Assembly (NCBI GenBank): GCA_013396655.1
Contig: WBMV01006288.1
Span: forward strand, 1,568,490-1,632,489
Reading direction: 5' to 3'
DNA length: 64,000 nt
Origin: Campylorhamphus procurvoides
Lineage: Eukaryota > Chordata > Aves > Passeriformes > Dendrocolaptidae
Position 1 is the first letter of the stretch. The number at the start of each line of letters is the position of its first letter. Both the position numbers and the translations under genes were made by a program. The notes beneath the pieces were generated by a model. It searched no databases. It worked only from the letters and a program-made list of their open reading frames with translations, and was not told the DNA's origin. Positions 1 through 10,804 of the stretch are shown here, one piece after another.

Positions 1-3000
1 AAAAAGAAGCATAAATTTGCAGAAGTTGTCTCCCATGAGTGATGTAGCAAACATTTAACTGCTGGATATTCTTTATTAGCCCTTACCGATTACTATAGGC
101 TAGATCAATCCACACTTGGAATGTGCAGCAGTGAGAAATGTTCCCAGTATTAGCAAGGATGGAACTTTCTCTGCATCCTATGAAGTTTCCTCTCCTTGGT
201 TCCATTGTTTAAAGTTGCACAGTGGAAGGAAAGTGCCAAATTAGTGTAAGTAGCTCTCTAAGTCCCTTCCAGACTGATGACAGAAAGATATGGGAGAATT
301 CCCTCTCCCTGATAGTAGTCCCAGGAGTACTCCCAGGAGTCACACTGGTGACACAGAGCCAGCATTGCACCCTTCCCTGCCCTTTCTCTTACTCTTATTT
401 ACTACACTATGTATATTATTATATATACTAAGGTTATTATATTCTATAATCTTGCTTAAGCAGAATGATGCCTTGTTCCCTAGAACTGAGAAAGCCACTC
501 ATTCTCTGCATGCATCACCTCTCTGAACTTTACATTCTTTTGTTCCTTCTCAGTTCCTTCCATCCTGAACTTTAGGTTCAAAATTGCTGATAGATTAGAC
601 AGCTTATTGTACCCAAATGTGAGCAGCTGGAATAATAAATCATAGACTCCTTCAAAATCATATGCTCAAAATTTTGCCTGGAGGATAAGTCTCTGCAGAT
701 CTAAATTTACAGCACTCTTCTCCAGTTCAAAAATTTCATTCAGTTTTGCTGGAGAGGGGCTGTCCCAGCCTCCAAAGTGTTTAGACCCTCACAGCATTGG
801 CAATACATTTATTTCTCTCTGCTAACTCCATGTGAGATTGTGCAAGAGTGAGAGTACTGGTAAAATGTTATCCTACCATGAAAATCCACTGAGTTGTCAG
901 AGCTGCCTCTTGCATTGACTTTCTTCTTCTGGTGTTGCCATGCTTGGCCATAGTGCCTGGACCTTGGTTTCTACAGGCATTCAGTCTCAGAATCATTATG
1001 GCAGGCAAGATATTACTGAGCCTGTGGTGACATCTAGCACTCAGTATTTCATATGCAAGTAGAGGGTGTCAATCATAAACAAGAATACATTTGAAAAAAA
1101 TCAATATTTTGCAATCAGTCATTGTGAATGTTAACTTTCTGCTGCATCTATTTAACTCTACTCTTTCATTTTCTGTATTTTTACACCAAGGAGACAGATA
1201 AGGATGGAGTTTCTGAAGCGGGCAATTAGGACCATTGTTCATCTTTCAAGTATATTACAGACTCCGTGATGTCTGAGTATCTGTATCTGAGCAGCTTGCA
1301 ATACTTATCTCTGTGACACCTTCAGGAACTAATTAAGTACTAATATTCCACATCATGCTATTTGGTAGTAATGCACGGGACATTTTTCATCATTACAGAA
1401 TCAAGTAAGCAGCAAAGATATATCTGAGTTCATAAACTCACTCAAGCTGGCAGTCTTGACAGGGAAGTGAGCTACAACCTGAGTTAACACAGCTCTCTGG
1501 ATATGAATATTTTCCCTCAAAACAGTCTGAATGTTGCCTAGTTCACAGGCAGTCTCATGCAAACTAAGATAACTTGAGAGGATCTAAGACTACAGATAAG
1601 ATATATTTAGCAAATAAGTGGCTGAATAGCTGAAAAGGCTGAGGCTATTCGTGAGACAGCAGGAATCTAACCAGAGACTGGCTAAGGCATGAGAGCAATG
1701 ATAGAAAATCTGTAACATTAAATGTCAAAAATAATGTAAAGGAAAGATAACATTTAAGCAGAAGCAGAATTATTTCTTCTACTAAATATAGAAGAAAAAT
1801 AGGTTTTTGCTGTCCATGCTTGCCCATTTTCTGATAACTTCTTGCTACCAGCTTATGCCAGTCACTTCAGATGTGATCTTGGGGCTCAAGCTGCAAATTC
1901 ATTACTGATGGGCTAAACTAAAAACATCAGGAACATTTCTTTTCCATTGCAGTTTAGATTTTAGTAACAGCTAAATCTGTATTCTTGTTCATTTAACAAT
2001 TTTACCTGAAGATTCTGTAGAGTTGTCATTGCAAAAAGTTCTTCAGAGTTTACCAGTCAGTGTTCGAGTGTCACAGCAAGCCTTCTAAAAAGGCTTGACA
2101 GAATATGCAATTTATATTCAGTTGCTTAATATTATTTCTTCTTCAAAGACAATTTTCTTCTGTAAATATTTCAAAATATTTAGTACTAATGGACAATCAA
2201 CCACATGAATGTGTTAAGTATTTTCTTAACACATTCCAGTAATCTTTCATACAAATAATGGCATAATTTTCTTACTTTGAACTGATTTCTGATGAAGTTC
2301 CATGTACAGTGAATCTATCAGCATTTTTACTATTAATACTCATTACCAAGTTAGGGTAGGTAGGCAAAATTTTACACATAAATTAATACTGATCTTCAGA
2401 ATTACTTTCACTGTGGAACAGAAAGGGAAAGTCTTACTAGACTGCACAGGTCAGAACTGAGAGCACAAAAGACTGTTTTTTAGATAAAATATAGAAATTA
2501 TTTTAATAAAAATAAGACATGAGCAAAAGATAGACATACCTACTCCTTGTTCTTCCTGGCAATTTAGGCAAAGTTTCAAATCCAGAAATAGTTGGTAAGA
2601 AGCAGTACAGAGGTTACTGAGAGAACTCAAAGATGCATCCTGAGGCAAGACTGAATAACTGAGAGCTGTCCGAGTGTTTTGTTGGCAATGCAGTGTGTGA
2701 TGTTACATTTTGGAAGAAAGCCCCAGGATTTTTTTTTTTTTTCTAATTTATCCAAATGTCAGCTGTAGTAATTTCGAAGGCATGTGAAATACTTCATTCT
2801 CATTGTGAAATAGTACAAGCCATATATCATGACTATTGTCCTGTGACCACTAGATAAAGCTCTCAAGTACAGGTCCTTGGCAATTAAAAGTTCCTTTGTG
2901 TGAATAACTATGTCCGTAACCATAATGATTTCATCAACAACTTTGAACTGTCCTCTCAGTGCCAATGCACACAAGGACAAACTTAGAACTAGGGTTTTGT

Positions 3001-6000
3001 TGTGGTGGGAGCTCCTTCCCCTGCTAGCCTGGGTGGGAAACCATGCCAAGGAACTGGAGGTAAAGCAGTACACGTGTGGGAACAGCTGCTGAAACACAGA
3101 CCTGCTAAACCCCATTTCCACTGTTCTTGAAAAGCTTTGTCTTTTGCCCCACTGTAAGTGTCCCCTGCATGAGTCTCTGCATATTACTTCTGCATGATGG
3201 CTGCTGTATTTTCTCATGCTTACACTTATAAATAAGGTGCCTTTTTTTTTTTTTCATTACCTGATGGGACCTTGTGGCCTTAGACTCGTTGTTTATAAGC
3301 TATTTTCATCTTTTTCATTCTGATTGTCCACTGATCAGAGCAAATTTAAGAAAGAGAATATCTTTTGCATCTCAGATTTTTAATACAAACCTCTCAAGTA
3401 TATCTGTGTAAACAATACAGGTTTTCAACTTTTTTTAAAAAGCAGTGAGACTGGAATGCTTCTTACTTAAATGAAAACTTTCTTGCCATTGGCTGCCTAA
3501 CCAACACAGGCACCATCTCTCCCAATTCTTAGTCAACTGTGTCCATTCTTGCTTGTTAAGTGTTAAAGAGTTAAAATGAAAAGCCATGGGATGCTGAATG
3601 GTGATACCTTATTATGAACTTCCCTATCATGGTAAACACTTTTATTCCAACCTTTTATTCCTTAAAATATAATGAGTTAGTGTTATGCAAACACTGGTAA
3701 AACTGATAAATTAAAAAAGTTGTTCCAGTTAACATCATCACAATGAGGAATGCTCCAAAATGGCCCAAGATTTAATTTGAAGATTTAAAATATATAACCA
3801 TTTATTTTATTTAAACACAATCTTGTTTAAAAATTTACTTACTTTATTGAATAAATGTAACTGTATAAAAATACATCTCAAACAAAGCTACATACTTCAC
3901 TTCTGTCAAAATGACTTTTTTTTGTATCTTCTTCAAAACATTTATTGTAGTGAAGACCTGAAACACATTTTTTAAAATTATGGAAAATTTAAGTTACGTA
4001 AGGAATCATAGCAGCTTACAGGAGGACAGTCTCAAAAAATCCCCTCTCACACTGACTCATAAAGGTAAGTGCAATGTAACAGCAGATCTTCGTCACAAAC
4101 TTCCTAAAGCTTCCTCTTTGCTTACGCTAGTGCATTTCTGTGTTTAAGTTATTTTTTTCCATAAAGAAGAACATCTGAGCAATGTCAAGAAGTTTGGAAT
4201 TTGTCGTTGCTTGGACAAGAGTCTCTAAGAGCTGCCAAGTTCCACATTTACTCACAGACTGAATAGAAAACTGCAGCTGTGTATAAAATACATATGACAA
4301 ATGTCACAGTCTTACAAAACTCATCACATGAAAATAGGATCAAAATATTGGTTTACAAACCTGACTCCTCTTTGCAAATCTAGTTTCTTATTTTCTGATG
4401 TTGTCATATTTGGAACTTTTTTTGGTAGTGGAGAGAGTTTCAAAATTGGAAGTCTGTGCATTCAGTGGAAATAGTAAAATGAATAGGCACTGCTGTAGCT
4501 CCAGCATTTAAACTAATTAGAACAAGTCTATATAAGAAACTGTAATTTTATACAAAATTTAATTTATTATTTCTTTGCAACTTTGTTCTTCATTTCAACC
4601 AGTAGAAAGTATATAATGACCTGGTAATATTTTACAGTTCACATAGGTGTAATGGACCATGTATTAAAGGAATGTGAAGGATTAGTTAAAAACATCTATA
4701 AGAGTCAGCAGTTAAAGGTATTTTACTCTAAAGACATATTGGTCTATTGGCACTTTCAACTCACAGAATATTAGTTTATGCTTTTAGCTAATATGATTTT
4801 CGATCACCCTGTCTATGCAGACTTTCCTGCAGAAAGTACACATTCTGTAAAGCTGCATAGGAATTTACAAATGCTTACTGAGCCTCTCTGATCAAAAAGA
4901 TTAAACAAACATGTTAATGAAGTTAGAAGTAAGACTGCTTGATTATTACACACACTACAAAGTAGACAAATAGCAGAATTCCAAAAGATTTCCAGAGTTC
5001 TGACTCTTAGTTCAGAAGTTCAACCACTAAAATTCTTCTCCCTAACATACCTGGAGCTTCTAATGATTGGAATTGAAAAAGCATGACTTAAGAAATTGAT
5101 TTTTTTCTTAAAATGGTTTTCAAATCAACCTAGTTATCTGTTGTAATTGATCATCTTTTCTGGAACAGGAGAGCTTAAACTCTGGTGCAGTTATTTATGA
5201 TTCCTAATGAATGATCCTGGTACTATCACAGTGTGGTAATAATCAAGCCTTCCTAACTACAGTTTACAGAGACTGAAACAGCAAAATATGGAAGGGGCCA
5301 ATATAGCCTGAAAAGTACTGGGAACAATTGGAGTGAAAGGACAATTCAATGGTTGAAGACTGCCTCAGGATCTGGGAGACCTGAACTGAGATCCTGACTT
5401 CTCCACTGAAACCCTGTCTGAAAAAGAGCAACTTTGTCCTGTCTACAGCAAGCATCAGCTGTTTGTGTAACAGCCTTTAGTCTTTTGCATTTCAAGTGAA
5501 GCCAATAACCAACCTGACAAAAACAGAGATTGAAAAGATGAGAATTATCCCTGACTGTACCTACTTCAGGCCAGAAATGCCAACTGGTTGTTGATGTCTT
5601 CACCATTCCTCTGCTGATGGTCCCCAGCCATCTCCCTGCCACCTATGCCAGGCTGAATGGGGGGTCAGCCCTTTGCATAGCCAAAGACTCAATAACAATT
5701 GCGGCAGCTTCAGGTAAAAGGGAAGATGGGAGCAGCTGAAGGAATGGGACAGGATAAAGAGGAATGAAAAGGTGATGTAATTAGTTTGGCATCTCCAGCT
5801 CTGAGATTCTCAGGACAAAGCCTGACTTAATTTTATGAAGAACCTTTCTCATATTTTGTCTTGTTTCTGTGAGAATTGGACTGAGCCAACCATCTGAGAG
5901 TGACTGTAAGCTGACAGTATCTAAGACATAGCTTGGATGTTGCACTTTATTCCTTGGGGGGTTTTATTGTTGCCTCTATAAAAGGTGCATGTGAATACTG

Positions 6001-7236
6001 CACAATGTGGCATCACACTCAAAAGTGGGCAAAACATGAATTAAACAGTCTGTGAGATGACATTGTGCGTTCTGTGGTGTGCAGAGGCTGCTGCAGGGGC
6101 TTTCCCTTGCTGTTGGTGTCTGCATGTTTTGAGGGAAGAGCAAGGCTTTAGGGAGGGGGTGTATCCTGCAAACAGCACCTACAGGCCCTTGAGTACCCCA
6201 GGTCCTCACAAAGAAAGGTAATATCTGCTTTTCATGGGAGCTTGAGCTACCAGTGGGTACAGAAAAGCTACTGAAAATATTTCAGTACTCTTTGCTTCCC
6301 TATTTCTGATTTTAACTTCCAGTGGGACTGAGGATGGTCAGCCCTGCTCACAAGTTTCTTTCTGAAAAGAAAGCTGACCCAAAGATTTCAAATTTGCTAA
6401 AATTCTGTCGTTTCAGCTTGCTTCCTTTGGTATAATGGGAAGTGAAAGAGAGTAGCTGCAGCAGTTGGATTTCTGAGAAATAATTCCTTAGTAAAGGGAT
6501 ACAGAATAGAGAAGAAAATGCCAGGAAATCTCATTTCTTAAAGTAGTTTATTTTCTGTTGTACATGCTTACTGCGTATCAAAATAATGTGTCAATATATT
6601 TACATTCTTTAAATTAACATATTAATATAACATTCTCATATTTAACTTCTTAGTACCAAATACTCAGAAATATCTTCCATTGCCTCAATAACCTCTGTAT
6701 GGAGTTTCTTTATGTAATGGTTGCATGAACAGCATGCTAATGAATGAGTCAGTACGATAACACTGGAGATAACAGAAAGCCTTACAGTGTTTAATCATAG
6801 TTGTTTCCACTTGTCTTGGACAATATAAAGAATGAGTAACAGAAGTATTTATGACATAGGGTTATATTGGATTATTAAAGAAAAAGATTCGGAAATTGCT
6901 TATAAATCATCTATAGTGATTTAAATCCCATAGTCTTTATATCACATCTGGACACTTCTAGAGTATTTTTTTATTTAGTTATTTCAAGGTTTAATACAAA
7001 TTTCCAATCTTAAATGGCTCTGATGAGTAAAGACCACATAGTTGCAGTCTTAGTTTACTTATTCCACCATTTTCCTTGGTGGCTTTAAAGGCTGTAGCCT
7101 TAAGTACTTTGAAAAGGACAAAGTTAGTTTCAGAAGATATTAGATCACCTCCAACTCAGTTTCGTTAAAGGTTTCTAGAGGTAAAAGTGCGTATAGACAA
7201 TTCAATCCACTAAGAGTTTATCTTCTGTGTACTTAT
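1..7236. other. Intergenic DNA downstream of BDKRB2
   Basis: AT-rich sequence with no recognisable gene, RNA gene or transposon. The longest open frame (2759-3217, minus, 152 codons) resembles no family I know and lacks supporting signals. T-runs at about 2730 and 3241 and a 12-bp perfect hairpin at 2207-2236 are the only local structure I noticed. In mammals the B1 bradykinin receptor lies downstream of B2 in the same orientation, which would be on this side, but I see no B1-like frame here. Confidence 0.6.
2207..2236. repeat. 12-bp perfect inverted repeat (hairpin)
   Basis: The arm GAATGTGTTAAG (2207-2218) is followed by a 6-base spacer and its exact reverse complement CTTAACACATTC (2225-2236). 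The stem does not extend further on either side. No flanking target duplication or transposon context is visible, so its role is unknown. Confidence 0.8.
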
Positions 7237-8572
7237 ACAATATGATTTCCATTTATGACAAGGTAACCCACCTAGCTGATCAAGTTAAGCCAGTTGATGC
7301 AACCTGTTTGGATTTCAGCAAAGCTTTCAATATTGTCTCTCCCAGGATCCTTCTGGACAAAATGTCCAGCACACAGCTGGATAAACACACCATTAGGTGT
7401 TCAAGAAGAGACTGGATATGGCACTTAGTTCTGTGGTCTAGTAGACAAGGTGGTGGTGGGTCAAAGGTTGGACTCTATGATCTCAGAGGTCTTTTCCAAC
7501 CTAATGAATTCTGTGATTCATGTGGTGGGTGAACAGCTGGCTCATGAGTTGAGCACAGAAGGTAATAGTGAATGGGGTAACATCAAGTTGCCAACCTGTC
7601 ACTAGTGGGGGGCCCACAAGGCTCCATCTTGGGCCCTGTGCTCTTCAACATATTCATAAATGACTTGGACACGGGACTGGAAGGGATAGAAAACAACTTT
7701 GCAGATGATACAAAATTGGAGAAGCTGTTGACTCTCTTGAAGGCAGGGAGGCCCTGCAGAGACCTTGACAGAGCAGAGGACTGGGAAATCACCAACTATG
7801 TGAGGTTCAACAAGGGAAAGTGCTGGTTTCTGAATCTGAGATGGAGCAACCCTGGATGTATGAACAGACTCAGGAATGAGATGCTGGAAAGCAGTGCTGT
7901 GGAAAGGGCCCTGGGGGTCCTGGTGGATGGCAAGTTGAACCTGAATCAGCAGTGCCCTGGCAGTGAGGAGGGACAGCCCTGTCCTGGGGGGCATCAGGCA
8001 AAGCATCACCAGCCACACAAGGAAAGGGATTGTCCCGCTCTGCTCTGCACTGGGGCAGCCTCACCTGGAATAGTGTGCAGTTTTGGACACCACAGTATAG
8101 GAAAGATATTAAGCTATTAGAGAGTGTCCAAAGGAGGGCAACAAAGATGGTGAAGGGCCTGAAGGGGAAGCCGTGTGAGGAGCAGCTGAGGTCACTTTGT
8201 GTTTTCAGCCTGGAGAAGAGGAGACTGAGGGGAGAGTTACACTCTCACTGCAGTTACAGCTTCCTTGTGGGGGGAAGAGGAAGGGCAGGCACTGATCTCT
8301 TCTCTGTGGTTACCAGTGACAGGATTGAGGGAATGGCCTGAAGTTGTGTCAGGGGAGGTTAAGGTTGTATATTAAAAAGTGTTTCTTCACCCAGAGGGTG
8401 ATCGGGTTCCCCAGGGAAGTGGTCACAGCACCACTGTTCAGAGTTCAAGAAGTGTTTGGATACTCTCAGGCACATGGTGAGACCCTTGGGGATGGTCCTG
8501 TGCAGGGTTAAGGGTTGAACTTGATGATCTTTGTGGGTCTCTTCCAACTCAGCATATTCTGTGATTCTGTGA
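7237..8572 (+). mobile_element. CR1 LINE, 5'-truncated copy with intact 3' end
   Basis: This is a dead copy of a chicken-repeat-1 non-LTR retrotransposon, covering the later part of the reverse transcriptase and the 3' untranslated end. Translated pieces show the expected blocks: a DFSKAFN motif near 7310, a PQGSILGPVLFNIFINDLD block near 7613-7670, and a FADDTKL box (the catalytic YADD-type motif) near 7700. The reading frame is broken by frameshifts and stops, and the 5' end is missing, as is usual for CR1. The 3' end finishes in two ATTCTGTG-type units at about 8556-8572. A second CR1 fragment interrupts it at 7394-7518. It lies about 1 kb downstream of the BDKRB2 stop codon, in the opposite orientation. 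Confidence 0.93.
7394..7518 (+). mobile_element. Nested CR1 3'-end fragment inside older CR1
   Basis: About 125 bases that do not belong to the surrounding reverse-transcriptase region interrupt the host CR1. They have the form of a CR1 tail: a GGACTCTATGATCTCAGAGG-like stretch, then TTTTCCAACC, then ATTCTGTGATT. The host sequence stops at CAT (7391-7393) and resumes with CAT (7519-7521), giving a 3-base direct repeat around the insert. The insert points the same way as its host. It must be younger than the host copy. Confidence 0.8.
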
Positions 8573-9634
8573 AACTCAGATCAAAAATCCAATCCAACTG
8601 GGGAAAAACTATCTTGTATTAAAATCACACAGATTAACTCTACAACTAAAGTATTGTTAGCCTGAAAAGGTAATTCGTGAATACTCTGAACTTTCAAGAG
8701 TCCTGTTACCATCAGTTAGATTTCTAATGTAGTTAAGTAATGCTCTCCATATTCTCAATTTCTTCTGCTTGTGAGATTATACCAGTTGTGCTGAGCTTTC
8801 ATATTTCCATTAAATAACATTAAAATATTAATTATGCTTTGTGAATATGAAAGATTAAGTCTCTGAGCTGAATCATAAGTATGAATGTAAATAGCATTCA
8901 CTCATTCAAAAGGAGTAAACAAATGCTTTCACCCCAAGGTAGGAGGGGTAATGAATCTCCTGCTCCAAAGAAAATGCAGCTAACTTCATGCAGCTGGCTA
9001 CAGCTTTCCTTTCACTTCTGCTTTATCTTTTTTGAGCTACTTTCCATACCTACATGCTCATGTAAACCTGCAAATAACAGGAGCAGTTGTAAAAAGGCAC
9101 CTCTTGTCAATCAAATGATAAAATAGTTCTGGATGACTGAAGAGAGAAATTAATGGCCCAGAAGATGAACACACCTAAAAATCCATGTGAATAATGATCT
9201 TACAGGATTCACTTACCAGAATTTACTCAAATAGAAGCCCTTTCAGATCAAAAATCTAATCTATCACACTGTATGAGTACCATAAGTAGCTGCACAATCT
9301 TGACAACAGCTTCTATACTGGGGCTCTGTTCAGAGAAATGTACGCACATGTATGTACACCTTAGAAATGAAAACATTCCAAATGATATATGCAACAAATA
9401 TTATTCCATCATGAAAATGTAAGCAGGCTACCAAATAAGATTCAATCATGAAAAATTTCCAATGACATTCAAATCAGGTCTCCACGTGGAGTTTCCATTA
9501 AGATCAAGCCATTGACTTCCCACACATGATGAACACTACTACATGTTTATTCTGTGGACCAGTAGCAGATGTACATTAGTAGAGACTGACATATTTAGAA
9601 AACTTTCTTCCTGTAAAGATTTCCTAAAATTGTG
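8573..9634. other. Downstream flank / probable 3' UTR of BDKRB2
   Basis: No gene or repeat is visible between the CR1 3' end and the BDKRB2 stop codon. The part nearest the stop (roughly 9530-9634) is probably the minus-strand 3' untranslated region if the polyadenylation signal at 9546-9551 is used. The mature 3' UTR could be longer. Confidence 0.5.
9546..9551 (-). terminator. Candidate polyadenylation signal for BDKRB2
   Basis: The minus strand reads AATAAA here, about 85 bases past the BDKRB2 stop codon, and is followed by a GT-rich stretch (GTAGTAGTGTTC then ATGTGTGGG) like a downstream cleavage element. The resulting 3' UTR would be very short, so it may be a proximal site or unused. 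Confidence 0.35.
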
Positions 9635-10777
9635 CTATCGGGGTAATGGCAAAACAGACTTTTTTCTTGGGTATAGACTTGAAACAGAAGTTCTTAAAGT
9701 GTCCATGGAGCTTTCCATCTGCACAGACTGTGATTTTCTGCACTTCTTTGGGAGCAAGCCTGTGTAGAATTCCACAGCCTTCTTCTGGAAGTGCTTCCCA
9801 ACAATTACATACAGGACTGGGTTCAGGCAGCTGTTGCTAAAGGCACAGCAAACAGCTATCTGCGTCACTATTTCATTGATGTTTTCCAGGCATTTAAAAG
9901 TGGGTGCGAAGTAGCGGATTGTGTCAATGAATGTGCTGATCTGGAATGGAAGCCAGCAAATGATGAACAGCAGGAGAACGGTAAGGACCAGCACGGTGGC
10001 TCTTCTCTCTGTCTGGACTACCTTCATTTTTTGCAGCTCACTGCTGCGTAAGGCTTTGATGATTTGTATAGTGCAAAATGTAATTACACAGAATGGGATC
10101 ACAAAACCCACAATATTCAGCAAGCAGTTGTTTGTGGGCTCCCAGTAGCTGGTTGGGTAAACAAGGACGCAGGCTGTGATGTTGTATTCTTCAAAATAAC
10201 GTAAATTTCGAAACACCATTGTAGGTGAGCATATGAGCAATGCACATGTCCAGATTACAACGCTATTCCTTTTGGCACAGACAGTTCGTCGCATCCGTCC
10301 GAGGGACATGGTTTTCACCAAGGCTAGGTAGCGGTCAATGCTCACTAGTGTCAGGAAATAAATGCTAGAATAAAAGTTCATGTAACTCATACTGTTGACA
10401 GCTTTACAGAGAAACAGGCCAAAAGGCCAGTGAAAATTATTAGAAACGTTAATTGCCCAGAAAGGTAAAACACAGACAAACATTAGATCAGCAAGTGCCA
10501 TGTTTGCTAGGTAAATTTCAGCCACTGTGCAGCTACTCTTGTGGAAACACAGGACACTGAGGACAAATGAATTTTCTACTGCTCCCAAAATAAATATAAA
10601 CCAGAAGAATCCAGGCTGAAAATCGTCTAGCCATTTCTGTACATCTTCATTTAAACATTCATATGGATTTGTCTGATCCACTCGTGAATTATTGCTGAAA
10701 TTTGTTGGACTGACTGTGAGCTCCTGTGTGGTCATGTTGTACAGTTGCGTAACATTTTCAGTTGTGACGGAAACCAT
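9635..10777 (-). CDS. BDKRB2: B2 bradykinin receptor (avian ornithokinin receptor)
   Basis: This is a class A G-protein-coupled receptor of the plasma membrane. In birds the B2 orthologue binds ornithokinin, a kinin released from kininogen, and B2 receptors usually signal through Gq/phospholipase C. From the upstream ATG at 10804 the frame has 389 residues; from the preferred ATG at 10777 it has 380, close to the human protein (391). Seen in it, numbered from the upstream Met: N-glycosylation sites at N17, N23, N35, N38 and N208; TM1 Asn78; TM2 LALAD with Asp106; the paired cysteines C133 and C212; DRY at 157-159; CWLP at 283-286; NPVLY at 328-332; and a serine/threonine-rich tail (QMESSMDTLRTSVSS) matching the B2 phosphorylation segment. 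HKSSCTVAEIYL, SIDRYLALVKTMS and QTERRATVLVL are B2 rather than B1 signatures. Asp294 keeps one kinin-binding acidic position; the other is Glu311. The frame is intact. I chose the start at 10777 because a splice acceptor ends two bases before it and its context (GAGATGG) is strong. Confidence 0.95.
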   Translation of the reverse strand: MVSVTTENVTQLYNMTTQELTVSPTNFSNNSRVDQTNPYECLNEDVQKWLDDFQPGFFWFIFILGAVENSFVLSVLCFHKSSCTVAEIYLANMALADLMFVCVLPFWAINVSNNFHWPFGLFLCKAVNSMSYMNFYSSIYFLTLVSIDRYLALVKTMSLGRMRRTVCAKRNSVVIWTCALLICSPTMVFRNLRYFEEYNITACVLVYPTSYWEPTNNCLLNIVGFVIPFCVITFCTIQIIKALRSSELQKMKVVQTERRATVLVLTVLLLFIICWLPFQISTFIDTIRYFAPTFKCLENINEIVTQIAVCCAFSNSCLNPVLYVIVGKHFQKKAVEFYTGLLPKKCRKSQSVQMESSMDTLRTSVSSLYPRKKSVLPLPR

Positions 10778-10779
10778 CT

Positions 10780-10800
10780 CTGTACAGAGAAAAACAGGTG
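10780..10800 (-). promoter_or_regulatory. BDKRB2: Splice acceptor of the BDKRB2 coding exon
   Basis: Read on the minus strand, a pyrimidine-rich run CCTGTTTTTCTCTGTACAG ends at 10780 and the exon would begin AGATGG at 10779. The position matches the mammalian gene, where the main coding exon begins just before the residue aligned with this methionine. The ATG at 10802-10804, which would add nine residues, would then be intronic; its context (TTTCATGT) is also poor. Confidence 0.75.
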
Positions 10801-10804
10801 ACAT

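Noticed and set aside
2759..3217. 152-codon minus-strand open frame
   Set aside because: No motif, domain or codon pattern suggestive of a gene and no splice or promoter context; lengths like this are expected occasionally in 64 kb.
7605..8120. 171-codon plus-strand frame as a host gene
   Set aside because: It is the reverse-transcriptase remnant of the CR1 copy at 7237-8572; antisense frames at 7583-8064 are shadows of it.
9646..10148. Plus-strand frames opposite BDKRB2
   Set aside because: They are antisense shadows of the receptor exon.
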